Below, piece by piece: positions 47,748 to 56,418 of a stretch of 64,000 nucleotides of DNA (position 1 is its first letter; every line of letters starts with the position of its first letter). Origin of the DNA: Pseudoclavibacter soli DSM 23366 (GTDB lineage Bacteria; Actinomycetota; Actinomycetes; Actinomycetales; Microbacteriaceae). The DNA lies in contig NZ_KE384027.1 in NCBI RefSeq assembly GCF_000423505.1, forward strand, positions 559,140 through 623,139, in the 5' to 3' direction. The position numbers were made by a program, and so were the translations under genes. A model generated the notes under the pieces. That model was not told the origin of the DNA. It worked only from the letters and a program-made list of their open reading frames with translations, and made no database searches.

Positions 47748-48862
47748 ATGAGTACAGTCGCACTGAACACTCCACTGCCGGTCGCGGTGCAAGACAGCCT
47801 CGCCCCGATCGGGTACAGCGACGAAGCACAGCGCGCCGCTACGGTCGTGATCGTCGACCAGAACGTCGGGCATGTCTCGGTGACCGATGCCAACGTTGAA
47901 GTGCTGCCGCTTCAAGAGGCGCTGAAGACGCACGACTGGGTGCAAGATCTGCTGTGGAGCCTGATCGCGCCCGAGGAGAATGACGATGTGCGTCGCGTCG
48001 CCGAAAGCACAGAGCCGGTGAACGGGCATTTCATTCATGTGAAGGCCGGTGCTGATGTGAAACTCCCCTGCGGGCGTTCACCGTACTTGAGACTCCGCAG
48101 GGGCGACAGCACGTGCATAACCTCACCGTGATCGAAGAGGGAGCCCGCGTCGAGGTCGTTTCAGGAGACGCGGTTGCGCCCATCGTGCGCGCCGGTGAGC
48201 ACGTCTCGATTTCAGAGACCTTCATTCGAAAGGGCGCGGTTTACAACGAGACCAGCTTGGAACACTGGGGCGGCGACATGCAGGTACGCTCCTATTCTCG
48301 CACCCTGATCGAAGACGACGCCACGGTCACGACGACGCCTATTGCGCTGCATGGCATCAAACACCATCAAGACGAGGCCAAGGCCGTAGTTGGTCGCAAT
48401 GCGACCTACAATTCGCAGTCGGTTGTCTATGCACCAGAAGGCACCGAACGCGTCAGCATCAGCGAGCTCGAACTGCTTGATGACGGCGCCAGTGCGGAGA
48501 ACCTCGCGCGCATGGTCGCCGCCGGAGGGCGCATCGAGCACCATTCCAAACTGGTGGGTACCGGTACCAACACCAAGGGCTACCTGGGCTGCGACGGGCT
48601 GAAGATCGATGACCAGGGCTACATCGAATCGGTGCCGTCGCTGCGCGCGATCAACGACCAGTCGCAGTTGTCGCATGAGGCCTCGATCGGCACGATCGAC
48701 CAAGAGAAGCTCGGCTACCTGATGGTCACGGGGCTCGACGAGGAGGCCGCACGTAACCTCATCATTTCGGGCTTCCTCGACCTTGAAGAAGGCGTACTGC
48801 CAGAGTCGGCACGTGAGCAGGTGCGGGGATTTGTCGCCCAGGCGCGATCAGGTGCGCTCTAG
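47748..48862 (+). pseudogene. SufB/SufD-family Fe-S scaffold, interrupted by a one-base frameshift
   Basis: Two frames together encode one protein. The first runs from ATG 47748 to HVKAGADVKLP; the second continues as LRAFTVLETPQGRQHVHNLTVIEEGARVEV to the end SHEASIGTIDQEKLGYLMVTGLDEEAARNLIISGFLDLEEG, a typical SufB/D ending. The switch is at the C-run near 48065-48068; one extra C would restore a 371-residue protein. Without it, the first frame stops at 48131. The short length, and Cys in GYLGCDGL, fit minimal SufB-like scaffolds. It may be a sequencing error, a true lesion, or -1 slippage on CCC. Partner of sufC. Confidence 0.8.
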
Positions 48863-48876
48863 AAGTTACTGGAGCG

Positions 48877-48905
48877 CTCGCTGACGGTCTACAATCGTCA
48901 GCGAG
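48877..48905 (+). terminator. Hairpin after the suf pair
   Basis: A perfect 10-bp stem CTCGCTGACG / CGTCAGCGAG with a 9-base loop lies 15 bases after the stop codon. No T-run follows, but it is the only strong hairpin before the next operon. Confidence 0.6.
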
Positions 48906-49043
48906 GGTGGGAGCCCCCCATCGTCGAGTCAATCTACGAGGTGTTGGGTTTCGTGCTGCCTGGCAAGTGATTTTTGACCCGCACCGGTGGGAGAAAACGC
49001 CGCATGGCCTGACTGCGGACTACGAATCTGGAGACGGATCGTG

Positions 49044-49079
49044 ATGATTCACACACTGCGCAAATCGGTATGATTCATA
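49044..49079 (+). promoter_or_regulatory. Possible promoter of the cyclic-di-GMP/GT2 operon, within a direct repeat
   Basis: TATGAT (49069-49074) is a good -10 box, 17 bases after GATTCA (49046-49051). Both lie inside a direct repeat, ATGATTCACA (49044-49053) and ATGATTCATA (49070-49079). CACACT/AGTGTG and TGTGAG/CTCACA inverted pairs surround it, suggesting a regulated site. No cyclic-di-GMP riboswitch could be recognised in the 293-base gap. Confidence 0.4.
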
Positions 49080-49155
49080 GTGTGAGCTGAGTATCACCTC
49101 ATGTCTCACAGCCTGATGCGCCCGGGGGAAGACGGCGCGTGAAGAGGGAATCATC

Positions 49156-50523
49156 ATGGAGCTGTCAGCGCTGGAAGTATGGCTGGTTCGGCTGGCTGTG
49201 AGCTTCTTTCTGATCGCTGCGGTGACCGTGGTGACGTATTTCGTCTACTCGCGTCGGCGGGCTACCAGCGCGTTGGCAAGCGACGATGTGAAGCTGCGCT
49301 ATTTCGTGCAACGGCAAGTCGATGCACAAGGGCAGCTCAGCGGGTATGAATGCCTGCTGCGCCAACGCACGGAAGACGGCAGCTGGGTTCTGCCCGCACA
49401 GCTCGAGAGTCTGCCGCTGCGCCGCGCCATCGAGTTGCTCGACGACACGTTTGCGGCACTGCCCAGCGAAGCGACCAGACTCTCGATCAACCTCTCCTAC
49501 GAACAGATTATGAGCTCCGAGTTTCTCTACTTCGTGCGCTGGGCGGTCAGCAAGATTCGGCCGATGCAGCTGGAGATCGAGATGAACGTGCATACCCGTC
49601 AGCTCTCGCGCAGGCGTTGGAGATTCCGCCGTCACATTCGCCGCGGCAAGGCCTATGGCATGCAGTTTGCGCTCGACAACATCGGCTCAGACAACAACGA
49701 CCTCGACCGCATCCAATGGATGCTGCCGCTGATCGATACGCTGAAATGCTCGATGAAGAGCTTTCGCAAGAAAGACCCGTCGGTCTGGCTCGATGTGAAC
49801 CTGCAGTTCTGGAATGTGTTTGCGCGAGAACACTCCATTCGGCTGGTGCTGATCGGTGTCGAAGATGCTCAAGATCTCGCGCTCGCCGAGCAGCTTGGCA
49901 TCAGCCTGCGGCAGGGGTTTCTCTTCGATCGCCCGTCTGACCCCGTCGCCGCCCGAGCTGCTCAGACGGTTTCTCCTCAGCCCTCCGCACCTGGCGCGGA
50001 GTCAGCCAGCCCGTCTGCTCGGCGGCAGATCTACACAGATCTCTATTTTGAGCCGGGGCACTGGTGGCGCAAGATATGGCAGACCGTTGTCGCACTGGTC
50101 GGCTGGTGCGCAGTCATTGTGCCGGTCATCGTGACGGTGCAGAGTTACACTGCCGCGCGAACCGGTTTTGGCACGCCTTTCTGGACGTACTCCGAAGGGC
50201 TCTTCGAAATCGAGTTTATCGGCATGATCTTGGCCTTCTGTGCGGTGATTATATTGACCTATACGCTGTCGATGACCATCATCCAAGTGCGTAAGCGGGC
50301 ACGCTTGGTCGATCAGTGGCCGACTTTCGACCCGATCGAGCGTGATCAACGCAGGGATGCTGTGGCCGCGTTCATGGACCAACGCTTCGGCGATGCCGAC
50401 TTTCGGCATACCGTGCGCACCTATTGGGTAGAACCCGAGCAGAATCTCGAAACCAATGCGCTGCAGCGGCTGTTCACTCGTCGGCATGCGGCGCAGCGTC
50501 GCGGGCTGGGGAAGTCGCGATGA
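49156..50523 (+). CDS. Membrane protein with degenerate EAL domain (putative cyclic-di-GMP receptor)
   Basis: A 455-residue protein: helix 1 (9-30), an EAL-like domain (about 45-265), then two helices (about 310-335 and 355-385) and a basic tail. EAL positions are altered: ECLLR for EALLR, EIEMN for the ELTES motif, LDNIGSD for DDFGTGYS, LKCS for VKID, LIGVED for AEGVE, while INLS and QGFLF remain. Metal ligands are therefore lost and hydrolysis is unlikely; binding cyclic-di-GMP is possible. Its ATGA overlap with the GT2 synthase gene suggests it controls that enzyme. AGAGGG precedes the start. Confidence 0.8.
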   Translation: MELSALEVWLVRLAVSFFLIAAVTVVTYFVYSRRRATSALASDDVKLRYFVQRQVDAQGQLSGYECLLRQRTEDGSWVLPAQLESLPLRRAIELLDDTFAALPSEATRLSINLSYEQIMSSEFLYFVRWAVSKIRPMQLEIEMNVHTRQLSRRRWRFRRHIRRGKAYGMQFALDNIGSDNNDLDRIQWMLPLIDTLKCSMKSFRKKDPSVWLDVNLQFWNVFAREHSIRLVLIGVEDAQDLALAEQLGISLRQGFLFDRPSDPVAARAAQTVSPQPSAPGAESASPSARRQIYTDLYFEPGHWWRKIWQTVVALVGWCAVIVPVIVTVQSYTAARTGFGTPFWTYSEGLFEIEFIGMILAFCAVIILTYTLSMTIIQVRKRARLVDQWPTFDPIERDQRRDAVAAFMDQRFGDADFRHTVRTYWVEPEQNLETNALQRLFTRRHAAQRRGLGKSR

Positions 50524-51905
50524 TCGACCATGTGCTAGAAGCAGGCCCTTGGGAGACCACTGGGGTTATAGCGCTGCTCATCCTGATCCTCTACCCGGTG
50601 CTCGGGTCGTTTTACTGGTCGTTCGGTGCCCTGGCCTATCGTTTTCTGGGGCCGGCGGCCGATGATGACACGTGGGAACAGCTCGCACCCGAGGAGCAGC
50701 CCAGGGTCACGATCATGATTCCGGCACACAACGAAGAGCTGATGATCGAGTCGACCATTGTGTATCTGTTCGAGCAGATCAACTACACAAACTACGACGT
50801 GCTCGTGCTTGATGACGGGTCAACTGACCGCACTGCTGAGATCGTGCGCACCCTGCAGGTGCGCTATCCACAGCTACGCATGATCTCGATCCGGCACAAC
50901 AAAGGCAAGGCTCATGCCTTCAACATCGGCATGCACTTTGCCAACAGTGAGTACATTCTGAGTAACGACGCCGACACCGTGCCCGAACCAGATGCGCTGA
51001 TGAAATACATGCAGTACTTCATTCACGACCGCGATCTGAATACTGCTGCGGTGACGGCGAATATGGATGTGCAGAATCGCACCAAGTTGATCGGCAAGTC
51101 GCAAACTGTCGAGTTCTCAAGCATTGTCGGAGTGATCAAGCGCAGTCAGGCGGCAGTCAACGACGCTATGTACGCATACAGCGGCGCAAACACGATGTAT
51201 CGAAAATCGTTTCTGGTCGATGTGGGCGGTTTTCGGCAGGATCGGGCAACCGAAGACATCAGCATCTCATGGGACCATCAGATGCGCGGAGCAGTGCCGC
51301 GATTCGCACCCAACATCATCTTCCACATGAACGTGCCAGAGACGATCCGAGACCTCTATCGACAGCGTCGGCGGTGGGCCCTTGGCGGCACTGAAGTCTG
51401 GTTGACGAATATCAAAGAATTCGTATTTCACCCTTGGCGCCATCGGTACCAGTTGTCGATGTTCATTGATACAACCCTGTCGATCCTCTGGTCGTTCTTC
51501 TTTCTTATCACTTCGGTGGTCTTCTTCTTGACCTTGATCCTTTTTGCATCGACTGGCAACACAGAACGACTGTTACACGCTATTGAGATGTCGTTCATCT
51601 TCGTCACGTTCGAGATGTTTGCCGGCTCGGTGCAGCTGCTGACCGCGCTCATCCTCGACAGCCGAGGAGCCAAATTAAAATACTGGTTCTTCGCCCCGCT
51701 CTACATGCTCTTTTTCTGGATGATCAACCCGATCACCATCGTCACGACTTTCCTGCCAGCAGTCGAGTCAGTACTCGGTCTGGGGTCGGGAGTCTGGCGA
51801 AGTCCGAAGCGCGTGCAGCTTCTTACCGACGGCGACGAGATGAGGCAGCGGTGCACACTGAATACTGATCTGCGAGCTGAGAGTGACGTGTGGTCTAACC
51901 GCTAG
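50520..51905 (+). CDS. Processive GT2 polysaccharide synthase (PgaC/cellulose synthase-like)
   Basis: A 461-residue membrane glycosyltransferase: one N-terminal helix (about 15-37), a GT-A domain, then four to five helices. The four synthase signatures are present: LDDGSTDRT, NDADT (DxD), TEDIS and QRRRW in YRQRRRWALGG. The pattern fits poly-N-acetylglucosamine or cellulose/hyaluronan-type synthases; product not determined. No PilZ domain and no PgaD-like gene are nearby, so the adjacent degenerate EAL protein may supply cyclic-di-GMP control. The ATG overlaps the previous stop. Confidence 0.88.
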   Translation: MIDHVLEAGPWETTGVIALLILILYPVLGSFYWSFGALAYRFLGPAADDDTWEQLAPEEQPRVTIMIPAHNEELMIESTIVYLFEQINYTNYDVLVLDDGSTDRTAEIVRTLQVRYPQLRMISIRHNKGKAHAFNIGMHFANSEYILSNDADTVPEPDALMKYMQYFIHDRDLNTAAVTANMDVQNRTKLIGKSQTVEFSSIVGVIKRSQAAVNDAMYAYSGANTMYRKSFLVDVGGFRQDRATEDISISWDHQMRGAVPRFAPNIIFHMNVPETIRDLYRQRRRWALGGTEVWLTNIKEFVFHPWRHRYQLSMFIDTTLSILWSFFFLITSVVFFLTLILFASTGNTERLLHAIEMSFIFVTFEMFAGSVQLLTALILDSRGAKLKYWFFAPLYMLFFWMINPITIVTTFLPAVESVLGLGSGVWRSPKRVQLLTDGDEMRQRCTLNTDLRAESDVWSNR

Positions 51906-51915
51906 AATCAAAGCG

Positions 51916-54315
51916 ATGGCACACCTGAACTCACGCCTCCCCATCACAGTCGAAGATCAGACTGTGGTCGACAGCATGTCCAGGTATCCCTACCGAGTTC
52001 GTGCAATTGTCGCTGCAGCTGCTGCACTGCCAGTACTCATCGGCGTTGTCGCATCGGTTGCGTTGACCACGCTGCAGATGCTCGAGGGCGACACCCAGCG
52101 AAACCTGCCGTACTTGGCCGTGCTGGTTTTCTGCATGTATATGATGCGTGACGTCGGCGTGCAAATTACCCGCGGTGCACACGCACTGCGCATGACGCTG
52201 TTAGCCCCAACACTGGTGTTCTTGTATACCGGTGGGTTCTATAACTCGTCTTACGCGATCTGGACAGTGGTCACGTTCATCATCTTGCAGCTGTCCGCCT
52301 ATGACCGCAGATCGGCTTGGCTGCAGGCCTTGGTGACTTCTTTTGTCGGCTTGGTGTTCAGCGCTGTCGCGGCGATTGCCACCGCGTTTGACCTGCCGAG
52401 CATGATTTCCACAATGATCGGTTGCACCGCATCAGTGTTCGCTGCCGGGCCGCTCTACAAACACATGCTGCGCACCTCGCCAGGCACGACTCTAGTGCGT
52501 ATTCACTGGACGAGGCTGGCCGCGATCGCCGCGGGTGAAACGGCCCTGTGCTGGTTGGCCATTGGAGCGCACCACCTCTCTCAAATAGCTGGCGCCAGTG
52601 CATTTCTCGATGTGCGCGCGGTGACCGCCTTGATCTGCACAATGGTCATCGTCTCGTGGTATCAGAGCTATCGGCGACGTCTGCTGCGTCGCCAGCTCGA
52701 TACCGTGGTGAATGCCTCGCTGGCACTACCTTGGAATCCCACGCGTCAGCCCGTGCTCGACCAGCTGGTGGGGTTCGTTCGTCGGGCTATTCCCACAGGG
52801 AGAGTGCTGCTGCGTGAGCAGCCGCCCACGGCTGCAGAGATCGGTGAACGTGTCGATGTGCCAGGCGAACACGACGAGTACCTGGTGGTCACCAGCCAGA
52901 ACAATATGGCACCGTTTTCGAGAACCGAGCAGCATATCGTCGAAGGTCTTGTGCATATGGCTTCGGTGACGCTCGCGTCACAGCGCGAGATCAGCGATCT
53001 CTCGCAACGAGCCAACACCGATGAGCTCACGGGGCTGCTCAACTACCGCGGCTTCAAGCTGGTGACGAAACAAGCAACACAGAACGAGGGGCATACACCG
53101 CCAATCATCTTCTTCGACCTCGACGGCTTCAAACAGGTCAATGACAGTCTCGGCCATGGCGTGGGCAATTTGGTGCTGCAGGAGGTTGCCAAACGTCTGC
53201 GCGGCGCCCTGCGGCCGACCGACATCATTGCGCGCATCGGTGGCGATGAGTTCGTCGTCGTGCTGCCGGGCACCCCTGACGAAGACACTGCGCGTGCGGT
53301 TGCGGCCCGTGCACAAGAGAGCATTCAGCGCCCGATGCACATCGACGGTCACACCTTGGGCATCAAAGCCAGCTACGGCGTCGCCGCTGCGGCGCAGGGG
53401 CGCAGCGATCCGGCGGAGATTCTCGAAGAAGCTGACGAGCGCATGTATGAGGGCAAGAAGCGGCGCATCCTGCCTGGGTCAAAGCAGCACACTGAGCACT
53501 CGTCTGACATGGAGATGAGCGTGCGCCACGCCATCCTTGAAGAACGCTTGACCATCGCGCTGCAGCCGACCGTGCGCCTGGCCGATCAGAAGATCATCGG
53601 CGTCGAAGCCCTCGTGCGTTACCGCGACGAGAGCCTGGGCGACGTCCCGCCGCAGTTGATCGTCGATGTGGCAGACCGTTCGGGGTTGCTCCCTCAGCTC
53701 ACCCGTCAAGTGGTCGACGCGGGCTTTGCCGCCATGGAGCGCATTCAGAAGATCGAGCCATCAGTCAAGAGCCTGAATGTCAATTTTGAGGCTGGGCAGG
53801 TGCTCGATGCAGAGCTGATGGCTCATGTTGCAGAGCTGGCGCAGATGCATCCGAATGTGCAATTCGTGTTCGAGCTCTCCGAGCGCTCGCTCGACCAGGC
53901 CACTGACAGCGTGCTGCAGCATCTAGTCGACTTCACCGAGCACAACGGCATTCTGTTGGCTCTGGATGACTTCGGTAAGGCGTTCTCTTCGGTGAACAGT
54001 TTGGTGCGGTTCCCGGTCAATCTGGTGAAGCTCGACAAATCGCTGACTGACTACTTGGTGACGCGACCAGAGCGGGCGCGCGAACTCATCGGCGGTGTGG
54101 CACGCCTCGCCAAGCGCATGCACTTTGCGATCAGTGCTGAAGGCGTCGAGCATGCAGACCAGTGTGTGTTGCTGCAAGAGGTGGGCATTCGATATGCCCA
54201 AGGGTTTCTTTACTCGAGGCCACTGCCGCTCGATCAGCTGCTCACGCGGCTGCGCGACTACAGCGCCGAGGCCCTGCTGATCGACTGCAAGCCGCAATCA
54301 GACCGGGGTGCCTGA
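51916..54315 (+). CDS. GGDEF-EAL cyclic-di-GMP enzyme with membrane sensor region
   Basis: A 799-residue protein: 6-8 helices in residues 30-255, a GAF-like stretch (265-355), GGDEF domain with intact GGDEF at 442-446 (IARIGGDEF), and an EAL domain with Glu564 in GVEALVRYR, ELSER, LALDDFGKAFSS, LVKLDKS, AEGVEH and YAQGFLYSRPL. Both active sites look usable, so it could make and break cyclic-di-GMP. It follows the GT2 synthase by 10 bases and its end overlaps the convergent SGNH gene by 18. The first Met at 51916 is used; the ribosome-binding site is weak. Confidence 0.92.
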   Translation: MAHLNSRLPITVEDQTVVDSMSRYPYRVRAIVAAAAALPVLIGVVASVALTTLQMLEGDTQRNLPYLAVLVFCMYMMRDVGVQITRGAHALRMTLLAPTLVFLYTGGFYNSSYAIWTVVTFIILQLSAYDRRSAWLQALVTSFVGLVFSAVAAIATAFDLPSMISTMIGCTASVFAAGPLYKHMLRTSPGTTLVRIHWTRLAAIAAGETALCWLAIGAHHLSQIAGASAFLDVRAVTALICTMVIVSWYQSYRRRLLRRQLDTVVNASLALPWNPTRQPVLDQLVGFVRRAIPTGRVLLREQPPTAAEIGERVDVPGEHDEYLVVTSQNNMAPFSRTEQHIVEGLVHMASVTLASQREISDLSQRANTDELTGLLNYRGFKLVTKQATQNEGHTPPIIFFDLDGFKQVNDSLGHGVGNLVLQEVAKRLRGALRPTDIIARIGGDEFVVVLPGTPDEDTARAVAARAQESIQRPMHIDGHTLGIKASYGVAAAAQGRSDPAEILEEADERMYEGKKRRILPGSKQHTEHSSDMEMSVRHAILEERLTIALQPTVRLADQKIIGVEALVRYRDESLGDVPPQLIVDVADRSGLLPQLTRQVVDAGFAAMERIQKIEPSVKSLNVNFEAGQVLDAELMAHVAELAQMHPNVQFVFELSERSLDQATDSVLQHLVDFTEHNGILLALDDFGKAFSSVNSLVRFPVNLVKLDKSLTDYLVTRPERARELIGGVARLAKRMHFAISAEGVEHADQCVLLQEVGIRYAQGFLYSRPLPLDQLLTRLRDYSAEALLIDCKPQSDRGA

Positions 54316-55131
54316 GGCGAGCTCGGCAAGATCTTCGCCAGTGGCCTGTTGCATCGCGGCCAGAATGTCATCGGCGATCACCTCATTGCCCCAGTCATTG
54401 GGGTGGTCGCCATCGCCGAGCACCAGCTCCGGGCGGTTTTCGAGCGGATGGCCGATGTCGAGATACGTTGCCCCGGCTTCCAGCGCGGAGCGTCGCACAT
54501 CGTCCCGGATGCCGGGCAGATCAGCCGGTTCTTCACTGGCATTCCAGAATGGACTGACCACGTAGACCGGAGTGTGCGGAAAACGCTCGCGCAAGCTGGT
54601 GAAGAAGTCGTCAATGAGCGTCGCCTGCGTGGCTGTGGAGAGGTCAGAACCGGTGTCGTTGCCGCCTCCGGTGACCATGATCGCGTCAGGCGCCAGATCG
54701 GCGGGAAGCTCATCGAGCACATTGGTGTAATCGGGGCGCACCTCGCCGTCGTCGTCGACAACTTGGGTAAAGTAGCCGGTTCCCCCCAAAGCCACATTGT
54801 CTTCCTGCCAGCCGAGCTCGTTGCTGATCAGCGTGGTGAAGCGCTGATCAGGGTCGTCGAGCACCTCGCCGGAGGTGTAGGAGTCGCCGATGAACAGCAC
54901 CGACGGAGAGACTGAGTCTGCCGCCGTGACCTGCTGATCAGGGCTCTGTTCGTCTCGTGCCTGTGCCGCGTCGGACGCATCGGTCGCTGCTGGATCTTGC
55001 AGGGTGTATTGGTGTGAGGCGAGCGTCGAGGCGGTGACCAGCACAGCACCGACAGCCAAAGCCGCAGGTACACTGATGCGCAGACGAGTGAGACTGCGCC
55101 GCCGTTTCTGTGTCGCACGCCGGGTGGTCAT
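54298..55131 (-). CDS. Membrane-anchored SGNH/GDSL hydrolase
   Basis: A 277-residue protein with a basic N-terminus, one membrane helix or uncleaved signal (about 17-40), an acidic linker, and an SGNH domain: GDSYTSG with Ser84, GGTGYF, GGGND and DHPND with Asp/His. SGNH hydrolases act as esterases, including O-acyl removal from polysaccharides and peptidoglycan. Placed tail-to-tail with the cyclic-di-GMP/GT2 genes, it may edit the exported glycan; this is inference. Confidence 0.88.
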   Translation of the reverse strand: MTTRRATQKRRRSLTRLRISVPAALAVGAVLVTASTLASHQYTLQDPAATDASDAAQARDEQSPDQQVTAADSVSPSVLFIGDSYTSGEVLDDPDQRFTTLISNELGWQEDNVALGGTGYFTQVVDDDGEVRPDYTNVLDELPADLAPDAIMVTGGGNDTGSDLSTATQATLIDDFFTSLRERFPHTPVYVVSPFWNASEEPADLPGIRDDVRRSALEAGATYLDIGHPLENRPELVLGDGDHPNDWGNEVIADDILAAMQQATGEDLAELASGTPV

Positions 55132-55208
55132 CCCTCACACTGTACTCGCGTGTAGCGGCGGAGAGATTGTGAATCTCGCGTAGGCGAGTACACACAAAGG
55201 AGAATCTG

Positions 55209-55985
55209 ATGATTGTTCACGATGTTGCTTTTCCGACCCTGGTCGCCTTTGACCTCGATGACACCCTCGCGCCATCGAAGTCGCGCGTGCCGCAGCAGAT
55301 GGCGCAGGTGCTGCGTCGCCTGCTCGATCGGGCACAGGTCGCGGTCATCTCGGGCGGTAACCTCGAGCAGTTTCAGAAGCAGGTGTTGGCGGCACTCGGC
55401 GACGCTGGTGTGACTGATGCCGAACTCGACCGGCTGCATCTGCTGCCCACCTGCGGCACGAGGTACCACAGGCATCGCGATCACGCCTGGCACGAGGTGT
55501 ATGCACAGGATCTGACGGCTGACGAAAAGCGGGCGGCAACCCACGCGCTGACCGACGAGGCGAAGCGGCTGGAGCTGTGGCCGGCATCCCCCTGGGGGGA
55601 AGTGATCGAAGATCGCGGATCACAGATCACCTTCTCAGCGCTGGGACAACAGGCTCCGGTTGAGGCGAAGCAGCAATGGGACCCAACTGGTGAGCGAAAG
55701 GATGCGCTGCGGCGCGCGGTGCAGCAGCGACTGCCCGATCTCGAGGTGCGAGCCGGAGGCACCACCTCGGTCGACATCACCCGACGCGGTATCGACAAAG
55801 CCTATGGCATCAAACAACTGCGGGATGCGACCGGCATCGGTCTCGATCAGATGCTCTTCTACGGCGACAAGCTGCACGAAGACGGCAACGACTATCCGGT
55901 GAAAACGCTCGGTGTGCGCTGCATCGAGGTCACCGGTTGGCCCGACACGGTGGCCGAGCTCGAGACGCTGCTCGATCAGGCCTGA
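55209..55985 (+). CDS. HAD-IIB family phosphatase
   Basis: A 258-residue protein: VAFDLDDTLAPSKSRVP holds Asp15 and Asp17 of HAD motif I; VAVISGGNLEQF is motif II; GGTTSVDITRRGIDKAYGIKQL holds the lysine; MLFYGDKLHEDGNDYPV is motif IV. The C2 cap resembles phosphomannomutase/sucrose-phosphatase-like HAD-IIB enzymes. Substrate unknown; sugar phosphates are likely. An AAGGAG site precedes the ATG. The last 10 bases overlap the convergent glutaredoxin gene. Confidence 0.88.
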   Translation: MIVHDVAFPTLVAFDLDDTLAPSKSRVPQQMAQVLRRLLDRAQVAVISGGNLEQFQKQVLAALGDAGVTDAELDRLHLLPTCGTRYHRHRDHAWHEVYAQDLTADEKRAATHALTDEAKRLELWPASPWGEVIEDRGSQITFSALGQQAPVEAKQQWDPTGERKDALRRAVQQRLPDLEVRAGGTTSVDITRRGIDKAYGIKQLRDATGIGLDQMLFYGDKLHEDGNDYPVKTLGVRCIEVTGWPDTVAELETLLDQA

Positions 55986-56272
55986 GCGAGGCCCAGCTCA
56001 TTGAGCTTGCCTTGAAGCTCGGGATTGCTGGGCTCGACCTGGTGAGTGCCGTCGGGGAAGGCGATCACGGGGATGTTGGTGCGCCCGCTGATGTCTTTGG
56101 CCTCTTGCGCACGGTCTGGCTCGGCTTCGAGGTCGATGTAGGTGAAGGCGACGCCTTCGCGGTCAAGCAGTGCTTTGGCACGGCGGCAGTCGCCGCACCA
56201 CGATGCGCCATAGAACGTGATGCCGCTGTCGGGCGTCGAAGTGGAGTCTGCAGAAGTCGTGGTGTCTGTCAT
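55976..56272 (-). CDS. Glutaredoxin-family (mycoredoxin-like) protein
   Basis: A 98-residue thioredoxin-fold protein with a CxxC site (Cys26, Cys29 in SWCGDCRRAK), the cis-proline segment TNIPVIAFPDG and an N-terminal extension rich in Thr/Ser. Actinobacterial members (mycoredoxins) use mycothiol. It converges with the HAD gene and is divergent from glpD. Confidence 0.88.
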   Translation of the reverse strand: MTDTTTSADSTSTPDSGITFYGASWCGDCRRAKALLDREGVAFTYIDLEAEPDRAQEAKDISGRTNIPVIAFPDGTHQVEPSNPELQGKLNELGLAQA

Positions 56273-56418
56273 GGGAGCATCCTACCTGTGCGCGCGCTTC
56301 TGCGGTTTTTCGCGCACGTTGGCACATTTCGGTGTGCACCGGCAGGAGGTCGCGGTGGCTCGGTAGACTGAGGGCCGAGCGCGGTCGGCGCGCAGGCGAA
56401 GCGGCTGAAGGGATCCCA

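Noticed and set aside
48113-48862. Second half of the SufB/D-like gene as an independent gene
   Set aside because: It begins in the middle of a conserved block (QHVHN), has no ribosome-binding site, and the preceding frame supplies the missing N-terminal part; a frameshift explains both.
48863-49155. Cyclic-di-GMP (GEMM) riboswitch in front of the EAL/GT2 operon
   Set aside because: Looked for because of the context, but the conserved core and receptor motifs of GEMM-I or -II could not be recognised.
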